Shown here piece after piece: positions 26,900-32,660 of a stretch of DNA of 32,660 nucleotides. The DNA is from Ignavibacteriales bacterium (GTDB lineage: Bacteria > Bacteroidota > Ignavibacteria > UBA10030 > UBA8401). The stretch lies in NCBI GenBank assembly GCA_016182545.1, contig JACPGG010000114.1, positions 1-32,660 of the forward strand, given 5' to 3'. How positions within the stretch are numbered: position 1 is the first letter of the stretch; each line of letters starts with the position of its first letter. The translations under genes were made by a program, and so were the position numbers. The notes beneath the pieces are model-generated. The model saw nothing but the letters and a program-made list of their open reading frames with translations. It had not been told where the DNA came from and did no database searches.

Positions 26900-29044
26900 C
26901 TACTTACTCGTCATCACGTACACCCCATCCCACTCCTTGCCGGGGGGATTCTTTTTGCATTCTTCGCATCGTTCAATATACATTGCGGACGCGTAATCCT
27001 TTTCATTCAACTTCAACACCGTTCGGAACATCGCGATCGCATCGTTCCAATGCTGTTCGCGGTATAATTTCAAACCGGACTCGAAGGTCTGGACGATCGT
27101 GAGGCGCTCTTCCGATATCTCGCTTTTTCTGCAGAACACCTCATAGATCTTGATCGGGAGTTTCTTCCCCTTCACGCGGATCAGATCCATTTCGCGCAAT
27201 AAAAATTCATCGAGCACCTGTTCGTTCACTGTCGACTCGCTGATCATCACCGAGGTGCCGTAGTACTTGTTCACCCCTTCCAGTCGCGACGCGAGATTCA
27301 CTGTATCGCCGATGACGGTATATTCTTTCTTCGTCCTGCCGCCGATGTAACCGACAACCATATTTCCGCTGTTGATACCGATACGCGTAGAAAAGACCGG
27401 TTCCCCTCTCTCGCGCGCTGCCTTCGTCATGTTATAAACAGTCTGTGAAAATTCAAATGCTGCGCGCACGGCATGTATGCGGTGATTCGGATTCTTGAGC
27501 GGAATGCCGAACTGCACCATCACTGCATCGCCGATGAATTTATCGATCGTCCCCTCATGCTTAAAGAAGATGTCGCTCGCCGTGGAAAAATAATTGTTCA
27601 GGAACTCTACCAGTTCTTTCGGTTTTTTTGTTTCGGAGATCGATGTGAATCCTTCGATATCCGAGAACATGATCGAGGCATCGACCTCCTCGCCGCCGAG
27701 TTCAACTCCTTCCGGATTCGCGCTCAACTGTTTGACGATATGCGGATTGACGAACTGTCCGAAGATCTTCTGTATCTGCCGTTTGCTTCTCCCTTCCGTT
27801 GCAAAGTTCCAGGCGACCGAAACGATATACGTGAGCATCGCCGAGGTTACCGGAAAGACCGCTTTCAGCCAGATCAACTGGTGCGTGAAAAGCTGATTAG
27901 AAACGAGAAGGAATAGTGCGATCACCACAAGTACTCCCACGGTGCTTGTCACAATGTTCTCATTGTAGTTCGAAAGGAGCGACACCGCGATCGCGATGAA
28001 GATGCAAATAAGCAGCAACAGGAAGAACGGAACTTCTTGAATAAAATGATTCTGCAAGAAATTACTCAATGCCGTTGCGTGAATCTCGACTCCCGGATAC
28101 GGTTCAAGGTATGTGAACGGCGTCGGACGGAGATCGAGCAGTCCCGGCGCGTTGGAGCCGATGAAAACAATTTTGTCTTTGAATATGCCTGCGGGAACAT
28201 CGGGCGTCATCCCCTGTAATTCTTTCATCGCCGACACGACAACAGAGTGGATCGAATAATATTTGAAGACGCCATCCGGTCCACCCCGTCCGTACCAATA
28301 GATCAAGTATGGAGACGAGACAGTCCGGTCGATCGATGATTCCTGACGGAACAGATCGTGATAGATCGAGAATGATAATGCATGCAATTGCTTTCCGTGA
28401 AGTTCATAGACAAGCGGCACCCTTCTGCACACACCATCTTCGTCGGGAATAAAATTTACCACCCCTATCCCTTTTGCACCTTCCTGAAACGGGATCAACG
28501 GTGCAAATGTCTTGTCAAAATGATATTGTTGCGTTACAGGGAGATCGGTTGTATGGTCCGGAAATTTTATCAACGTATCTCCCGGCTGATCTTCCTCGTA
28601 CTGATGCGTCAATTGCGTGGAGAGGAATACATTGCCGGCATTGCGGATCGATTGTGCAAAGAGTGAATCGTTGTCCGCTCCGGATGAGATGACGCGGTCC
28701 TCGTCCGGTTCGTTGAAATGGAAATCATACACGATCGCCTTCGCCCCTCCCTTGGCAAGGTAATCGGTCGTCACGGCATAAAAATCACGGGGCCAGGGCC
28801 AACTTGTTTTGCTGTTGTGTTTGAAGTACTGCAGGCTGTTCTGATCGATCGTGAGGATAACGACCGATGAATCGGGCTTGTGCGAACCTTGCCCGAACCG
28901 GAATTGAATATCGAGAGCATTCATTTCCACACGGTTGCCGACAGGAGACAACGATATCAGCCATGCTGTCATCAATCCGGCAATTGCGGAAAAAACGATC
29001 CGTATCTGTTTCGTAAAGAAAAATTTTTTATGCGCTTCAGACAT
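26900..29044 (-). CDS. CHASE2-domain class III adenylate/guanylate cyclase
   Basis: A 714-residue membrane receptor. After one helix (about 16-32) an extracytoplasmic CHASE2 sensor spans ~35-335, then three helices (about 340-357, 366-384, 394-412) and the cyclase domain. Metal-binding aspartates are Asp462 (MFSDIEGFTSISE) and Asp506 (TIDKFIGDAVM). Lys502 is in the base-recognition place, and VIGDTVNLASRLE carries the Asn583/Arg587 transition-state pair, so the enzyme looks active. A TPR-like tail (FESGLKLYREQHWNDAIAMFRTVLKLN) ends the protein. It probably makes cAMP in response to an unknown signal. Confidence 0.93.
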   Translation of the reverse strand: MSEAHKKFFFTKQIRIVFSAIAGLMTAWLISLSPVGNRVEMNALDIQFRFGQGSHKPDSSVVILTIDQNSLQYFKHNSKTSWPWPRDFYAVTTDYLAKGGAKAIVYDFHFNEPDEDRVISSGADNDSLFAQSIRNAGNVFLSTQLTHQYEEDQPGDTLIKFPDHTTDLPVTQQYHFDKTFAPLIPFQEGAKGIGVVNFIPDEDGVCRRVPLVYELHGKQLHALSFSIYHDLFRQESSIDRTVSSPYLIYWYGRGGPDGVFKYYSIHSVVVSAMKELQGMTPDVPAGIFKDKIVFIGSNAPGLLDLRPTPFTYLEPYPGVEIHATALSNFLQNHFIQEVPFFLLLLICIFIAIAVSLLSNYNENIVTSTVGVLVVIALFLLVSNQLFTHQLIWLKAVFPVTSAMLTYIVSVAWNFATEGRSKRQIQKIFGQFVNPHIVKQLSANPEGVELGGEEVDASIMFSDIEGFTSISETKKPKELVEFLNNYFSTASDIFFKHEGTIDKFIGDAVMVQFGIPLKNPNHRIHAVRAAFEFSQTVYNMTKAARERGEPVFSTRIGINSGNMVVGYIGGRTKKEYTVIGDTVNLASRLEGVNKYYGTSVMISESTVNEQVLDEFLLREMDLIRVKGKKLPIKIYEVFCRKSEISEERLTIVQTFESGLKLYREQHWNDAIAMFRTVLKLNEKDYASAMYIERCEECKKNPPGKEWDGVYVMTSK

Positions 29045-29444
29045 TTGAATTTCTTAAAGTTGATGCGTCGAAGGTGGATCTGTCATAAGAAGAACTGCAC
29101 GAAAGAAGGTATTTTTGACGTGAAATTCAATGAAAAAATGAATCTGTTATTTCGAGTCCCGTTTTGCGGAACAAGAAATCGGGGGTACGATCAGATTTAT
29201 CATCCCGATACAATTCATCGGAATTTGAAATGACAATGAAGATAATTTTGATGCGGATTCTAATACCGATTCTAAAAAGTAGTTTTCTATTTTGGAATCA
29301 TACTTCGACGCGATGTCGCCGTAATGATCATCCTGAGCAAATCCTGATGCTTCATATCAGGATGAGTCGAAGGATATTTTGTGATGGCGACATCTTGCTC
29401 AGTATGACCATATTTTATTACAAGATCATTTAATAGAAATGGCT
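29045..29444. repeat. Gene-free region with dispersed inverted repeats
   Basis: About 400 nt upstream of the cyclase gene without a credible ORF. Positions 29147-29235 carry an imperfect inverted repeat (TTATTTCGAGTCCCG against GAATTTGAAATGACA). Positions 29311-29409 carry CATCCTGAGCAA facing TTGCTCAGTATGACC, with an inner hairpin ATCCTGAT/ATCAGGAT (29341-29363). These are the same broad repeat classes seen at 8899 and 20206. A cyclase promoter probably lies here, but I cannot pick it out. Confidence 0.6.
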
Positions 29445-29861
29445 CTAGTTGCTTACTTTGATTGCAATCAATTTTAGGATGGTGCCGACATGCGAACGCT
29501 TTTTCACTTCTATCCGGATTCCTCTCCCCTCCGCGTACTTTCTGGCATTCTTCAATTCGGATTTTATTTTTTCCGGCAGGCCGCTCTTTTCCACCTCCCG
29601 CACAGCTTTATCTCCAAAGACGAATGAAAGAATAAAATATCCGTTACGGGCAGAAAAGAAAAAGAGATTTCGCTTCTTGAGGAGCAATTTTAATGTCCAG
29701 CCGATCTTTGAGCCGTAGAATTTCCACTCTTCGATGACGGTACCATGTTCTTTATCAACGGCAGACCGTATCTCTTCCCACAATAAAAATGTTCTACCCA
29801 ATGCTGCAGATAATTTTGCACGATCAGGCATTTCCGTTTTATTTCCGAAAATATTGCTCAC
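29445..29861 (-). CDS. DUF3788 family protein
   Basis: A 138-residue cytoplasmic protein. The pattern ALGRTFLLWEEIRSAV, EEWKFYGSKIGWTLKLLLKKRNLFFFSARNGYFILSFVFGDKAV and AEGRGIRIEVKKRSHVGTILKLIAIK is that of DUF3788, small alpha/beta proteins of the YdhG/DUF1801-like kind. Function unknown. The next gene upstream is the small secreted protein, 30 nt away. Confidence 0.75.
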   Translation of the reverse strand: MSNIFGNKTEMPDRAKLSAALGRTFLLWEEIRSAVDKEHGTVIEEWKFYGSKIGWTLKLLLKKRNLFFFSARNGYFILSFVFGDKAVREVEKSGLPEKIKSELKNARKYAEGRGIRIEVKKRSHVGTILKLIAIKVSN

Positions 29862-29891
29862 GATGTTCCGGGCGTGTAATGCAAAGATCCG

Positions 29892-30149
29892 TTACTGAAG
29901 CTCTTCAACACTGTACGTTCCGTTGATCCGCACCCGTTTCGGCGTGCTTCTGTGACCGACTGAAAATACAAGCGTGTAGCCGTCAGCGATGGGCCAATCG
30001 ATCGCAGTCCAGGTGCCGACCACATTGTCACCCGAATATAATTTCACCGTGTAGGTTTTCGGCTGGCTTTGCGAGAAGGATGTTGTCGTAACGATTGCAA
30101 CGACGGCAAAAATACAGATGGCGGATGCGATGAAGAGTTTGGTTTTCAT
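29892..30149 (-). CDS. Small exported protein of unknown function
   Basis: 85 residues with a clear signal peptide (MKTKLFIASAICIFAVVAIVTTTSFSQS). A ~57-residue mature part, rich in beta-strand-type residues (KTYTVKLYSGDNVVGTWTA, GYTLVFSVGHRSTPKRVRINGTYSVEEL), follows. No family is recognised. It is the last ordinary chromosomal gene before the cassette-like region. Confidence 0.65.
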   Translation of the reverse strand: MKTKLFIASAICIFAVVAIVTTTSFSQSQPKTYTVKLYSGDNVVGTWTAIDWPIADGYTLVFSVGHRSTPKRVRINGTYSVEELQ

Positions 30150-30221
30150 GAACGATCCTTTTTGTTATGATTGGGTGATTATTTTCATGATGGCTCGTTT
30201 GGCTTTTTACTTAGTAAAGAG

Positions 30222-30228
30222 GTTAGGC
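30222..30228 (-). other. attC-like R'' half-site at the end of the cassette array
   Basis: GCCTAAC on the minus strand lies 5 nt after the stop of the lipoprotein gene, exactly the spacing seen for the SIMPL gene and site A. No partner R' box is visible toward 29892, so this appears to be a truncated last attC site and marks the left edge of the array. Confidence 0.5.
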
Positions 30229-30233
30229 AGTGC

Positions 30234-30875
30234 TTACTTTAATGAATAAGTTAACAGTCTTCTACTACTACCCAATTTATTGCTGGACGAATATGTATCC
30301 GTTTTTACTATCCCAACGTTTGGATTGAGATAGATCAAATTGTAACCTACCGTGGTGTCTCTAGCTGAATTATAGACTTGATAAGTATGACAGGTAATTT
30401 GAGCCTGATCCACGGTAACTGTGTCTGTCATTGAAGTTAACTTTATTATTGAGCCGCTGTTTACTATTGAATCACCAATGTTCGAAGGATATTTAATTAA
30501 ATGATCAATTGACGGATCTTGATGTGAACCAAATTGTTGACTTAAATACAGGATGTACAGTCCATCAATCCGATTGATATAATAATTTTCACCTGTTATT
30601 TGATGCGATGCACTCAAACTATAGTGTATTGCAAACCATCGTTCATTCCCGATCATAGAATCTCTCACCACAGTCATTGTATCCATTTGAAACGTTGAAT
30701 CAATACTTGGAACACCAAAACTATAATTGGTGCGATATATCCAAGTATTTCCCACTGCCAACGGAAGTATTCCTTCGATGTCATCGTTCGAGGATGTGAA
30801 ATTACTCTTGCAACTACTAAAATTGAGGGCAATAAAAATAATTGCCAATGATGGAATTATGCCAATTGTTTTCAT
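30234..30875 (-). CDS. Cassette lipoprotein of unknown function
   Basis: A 213-residue lipoprotein: signal and lipobox in MKTIGIIPSLAIIFIALNFSSC (Cys22). A domain follows with GILPLAVGNTWIYRTNYSFG and many Thr/Ser-rich beta strands, a look common in small Bacteroidota lipoproteins. A TTG at 30881 is in frame, but ATG 30875 starts the signal properly. There is no clear ribosome site. The gene is visibly more AT-rich than the act/cox genes. It starts 19 nt after one attC-like site and ends 5 nt before the next half-site, so it looks like an integron cassette gene. Confidence 0.65.
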   Translation of the reverse strand: MKTIGIIPSLAIIFIALNFSSCKSNFTSSNDDIEGILPLAVGNTWIYRTNYSFGVPSIDSTFQMDTMTVVRDSMIGNERWFAIHYSLSASHQITGENYYINRIDGLYILYLSQQFGSHQDPSIDHLIKYPSNIGDSIVNSGSIIKLTSMTDTVTVDQAQITCHTYQVYNSARDTTVGYNLIYLNPNVGIVKTDTYSSSNKLGSSRRLLTYSLK

Positions 30876-30894
30876 ATGCAACTGTTTTTGTGCT

Positions 30895-31113
30895 GGCTAA
30901 CGGACTGGAACTCCGCCATTAGCGTATATGCAGATTCCCGTCAGAATGCAGCCGCACCTGTGTGTTGAAGCACTTCGGTGCGCAAGCACACCTTTTTAAT
31001 CTTATTCGTACTTCCTGCAGTCCCGCGTTGTGTGCGGGAACTGTTTATAATAGAATGATTCTTTTATTTGGTTCGTGCAACATATTGACTTTTTACACAG
31101 TACCTGGTTAGCC
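30895..31113 (-). other. attC-like site A (cassette recombination site)
   Basis: Read on the minus strand: GGCTAAC (31113-31107) at one end and AGTTCCAGTCCGTTAGCC (30912-30895) at the other, the end boxes being complementary. It lies between the stop of the SIMPL gene and the start of the lipoprotein gene. At 219 nt it is longer than typical attC sites. It contains internal hairpins, for example AGTTCCCGC/GCGGGACT near 31019-31042. R boxes have one mismatch to RYYYAAC/GTTRRRY. Confidence 0.6.
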
Positions 31114-31118
31114 AGCCG

Positions 31119-31862
31119 TTATTTTATTTCAAATATTACACGAACTTGACTTGTCACAGAAATTGTTTGTGCGAAAAAACCTGACCCTCTTGTTTCATCA
31201 AAACTATTCGATTCAAATGAATTTGTAGATGGATTAAAAGGATTGGGATACGCCCTTGCGCCACGAATGGCTATATTATTTGACAGCGGTTGATTTTGTA
31301 ATATTTCCTCAACGAATAGGACTTTCCCTATTGTTGCTCCCAATGCTTTTGCAATATCTTCGGCTTTCTCTTTTGCTTTTAGACCTGCTTCAATCCTTGC
31401 TCGACGCCTTAAACCTAATTCATCTTTAAAGGAGAAATTTATTTGCGAAAGATATTCTACTTCGGCTTCACTGATTGTGAATATAATTGATTGTAACAAC
31501 TTAAGACTATCTATTTTAATGGAGGTTTCAATAAGTGCACGATAATCACGATTCGATGAAAGAAAAGATTTATCTCCATAATTTTCACCACTGAAAAACT
31601 CAGAAGTAGATATATTTTTAGACTTAACTCCAAGTCCAATAATTTTATCAGTTAATTCTTTAGTTTTGCTGCCTGCGCTTTCAACTGCTTGACGTAAACT
31701 TGCTCCGACACCTTTTATTCTGAATGAAACAACAGCTTGATCTGCTACTTCTTTCAGCTCAACACTTCCTGTAACAATGAATTGGTTTTGATTTTCTTCG
31801 ACTTTTTGAGCAAATGTAGTTTGAAGTAATAAAAATAAACCTAAAACATATTTGAATTTCAT
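31119..31862 (-). CDS. SIMPL (DUF541) domain protein, cassette gene
   Basis: A 247-residue exported protein. The signal peptide MKFKYVLGLFLLLQTTFAQ is followed by the SIMPL domain: FIVTGSVELKEVADQAVVSFRIKG, the helix SLRQAVESAGSKTKELTDKIIGLGV, KNISTSEF and AGLKAKEKAEDIAKALGATIGKV. Bacterial members are periplasmic; a general function is not known. A surface-loop-like insert reads AYPNPFNPSTNSF, resembling the start of a type IX sorting domain. AGGAGAG lies 6-7 nt before the ATG. The stop is 5 nt before attC-like site A and the start 18 nt after site B, so it forms a complete cassette. Confidence 0.8.
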   Translation of the reverse strand: MKFKYVLGLFLLLQTTFAQKVEENQNQFIVTGSVELKEVADQAVVSFRIKGVGASLRQAVESAGSKTKELTDKIIGLGVKSKNISTSEFFSGENYGDKSFLSSNRDYRALIETSIKIDSLKLLQSIIFTISEAEVEYLSQINFSFKDELGLRRRARIEAGLKAKEKAEDIAKALGATIGKVLFVEEILQNQPLSNNIAIRGARAYPNPFNPSTNSFESNSFDETRGSGFFAQTISVTSQVRVIFEIK

Positions 31863-31880
31863 TTGTCTCTCCTTGAGGCT

Positions 31881-32043
31881 GGCTAACGGACTGGAACTAA
31901 GCCGTGTGGCAACGCTCCAGAGGGTTGATTATAGTTTTAAATTTAAAATGCTGTATCGCAATGTAGTATGTATTTTGATGACTCGACACTCAAAATTTCA
32001 GAGCGTCGGCGGTTGCCACATCGGCTTGAGTGACTGGTTAGGC
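31881..32043 (-). other. attC-like site B (best-formed)
   Basis: On the minus strand it opens GCCTAAC (32043-32037), then CAGTC, then ACTCAAGCCGATGTGGCAAC. It closes with GTTGCCACACGGCTT, AGTTCCAGTCC and GTTAGCC (31887-31881). The arms fold on each other: ACTCAAGCC pairs with GGCTTAGT leaving one unpaired base, as in the L-box bulge of attC sites. The total of 163 nt is somewhat large for attC. Confidence 0.68.
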
Positions 32044-32270
32044 AGCACATTGAGTTTTGCTGACAGTTGAATGTGCGCCGACAATTTAGTTTTGCACAAG
32101 CAACGATGCGCTGTTTGCATTGTTGCGATGTTATTATTGCCGACTGCGCAAGCGAGTTGTCTTTTAACTTGCTTGCGCACGCACTCTGCTGAATGATCCC
32201 GCCGGGAACACCGCCCAACCTTTTGATACAACCAAAACTCAAAGAACAGTTACAACTCGTTGAACATGCT
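32044..32270 (-). other. Non-coding, hairpin-rich cassette
   Basis: The 227 nt between sites B and C hold no credible gene; frames that cross it run into the attC-like sequence. Three stem-loops sit in a row: GCACATT/AATGTGC (32045-32076), GCAACGATGC/GCATTGTTGC (32100-32126, one mismatch) and TGCGCAAGCGAGTT/AACTTGCTTGCGCA (32145-32179, one mismatch). It could be a structured RNA, a promoter cassette, or a decayed gene. Confidence 0.5.
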
Positions 32271-32443
32271 GCCTAACGGACTGGAACTCCGCCATAGGCG
32301 GACAAGTAACCTGCTTTGTAACGCTCCAGAGCGCCGCGACTGTTGATTAATTTGCTGATAAGTATTTTGTTCGTATGTCATGAGTAGAAAACTCAGTTAT
32401 CTCAGTTCACGCGCGGGCGCGGTTGCAACGTCAGAAGTTATGT
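32271..32443 (-). other. attC-like site C
   Basis: GCCTAAC on the plus strand at 32271-32277 followed by GGACTGGAACT gives the R' end (minus-strand AGTTCCAGTCCGTTAGGC). The far end is GTTATGT (32437-32443), preceded by GCGCGGTTGCAACGTC, which resembles the corresponding end of site B (GGCGGTTGCCACATC). The interior repeats AACGCTCCAGAG of site B. The outer box is diverged. Confidence 0.5.
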
Positions 32444-32458
32444 TTAAAAAGTCTACCT

Positions 32459-32522
32459 TGATCTTCCCCCGAAATTGTGGGCATGAGAAAAAGCCATTAT
32501 CTTTGGCAGAAGGAGGTTGACA
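32459..32522 (+). repeat. Left end of an IS3-family element
   Basis: TGATCTTCCCCCGAAATTGT (32459-32478) resembles IS3-family terminal inverted repeats, which often begin TGATC. It is followed by an AAGGAGG ribosome site and the transposase OrfA start. The other end lies outside the window, so no target duplication can be checked. Confidence 0.6.
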
Positions 32523-32660
32523 ATGGAAGGTACAGAGCACAGCAAACGAAAACAATACAACAAGGAATTTAAACTGGAGGCAGTGCGGTTAGCCCTTGAG
32601 AATGGACGTAACGTTGCCTCAGTTGCACGAGACTTAGGGATTAGTCAGAATGCGTTGTAC
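32523..32660 (+). CDS. IS3-family transposase OrfA (5' part only)
   Basis: ATG 8 nt after a strong AGGAGG. The visible 46 residues run MEGTEHSKRKQYNKEFKLEA, then VRLALENGRNVASVARDLGIS and QNALY, the helix-turn-helix start of IS3/IS911-type OrfA proteins, which bind the element's ends. The frame runs off the window. It is on the opposite strand to the cassettes. Confidence 0.9.
   Translation, partial: MEGTEHSKRKQYNKEFKLEAVRLALENGRNVASVARDLGISQNALY

Noticed and set aside
29045-29444. Possible CRISPR array in the gene-free repeat region
   Set aside because: The repeats are inverted pairs of different sequence, not evenly spaced direct repeats.
30895-31113. Site A as a simple transcription terminator
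   Set aside because: It does contain hairpins, but its end boxes are shared with sites B and C and flank gene boundaries at fixed spacing, which a terminator does not explain.
31943-32242. Minus-strand ORFs of 99 and 77 residues
   Set aside because: They run across the attC-like site and hairpins, lack a ribosome site and a sensible composition (Cys/Ser/Arg-rich).

Overview
The window looks like chromosomal DNA of an FCB-group bacterium (Bacteroidota/Chlorobiota side, for example an Ignavibacteria- or Kapabacteria-like lineage). The inference rests on the alternative complex III (Act) genes joined to an A2-type cytochrome c oxidase, on DUF4920, DUF3788, LPP20 and MltC-like proteins, and on many short palindromes between genes. 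No ribosomal RNA or marker protein is present to fix the taxon. Almost all genes lie on the minus strand; the exceptions are one outer-membrane-type protein (2671-3264) and a cut-off transposase at the right edge.

Region 1 (1-3264): a truncated TerC-family membrane protein, HtpX protease, a PepSY-type membrane protein with a DUF4920 secreted protein, and a divergent predicted beta-barrel protein.

Region 2 (3283-17449): one long respiratory cluster, read right to left. It encodes ActA (pentaheme), a tiny Tat-signal protein, ActB, ActC, ActD/ActE, ActF, a membrane-anchored monoheme cytochrome c, a SCO copper chaperone, oxidase subunits I, III, IV and II, and a polytopic membrane protein with a C-terminal cytochrome c domain. 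It should carry electrons from quinol through ACIII and cytochrome c to oxygen. Two of its genes are broken: actD and actF each appear to have lost an internal segment and shifted frame, so ACIII is probably not functional as read here unless these are assembly errors. A tRNA-Asp lies just upstream.

Region 3 (17944-29044): envelope genes. There are three LPP20-type proteins, a PrsW-type membrane protease, an MltC-like lytic transglycosylase, a large PQQ-type propeller, an SH3-M48 peptidase and a CHASE2-adenylate cyclase.

Region 4 (29445-32660): a DUF3788 protein and a small secreted protein, then an AT-rich segment that looks like an integron cassette array without a visible integrase. Three attC-like sites and a fourth half-site separate two genes (a SIMPL/DUF541 protein and a lipoprotein) and one non-coding, hairpin-rich cassette. 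An IS3-family element starts beside the outermost site and runs off the window.

A second theme is a set of palindromes placed 1-20 nt after stop codons between genes of the same strand. Several belong to recognisable repeat families, and one lies in frame inside a small gene.
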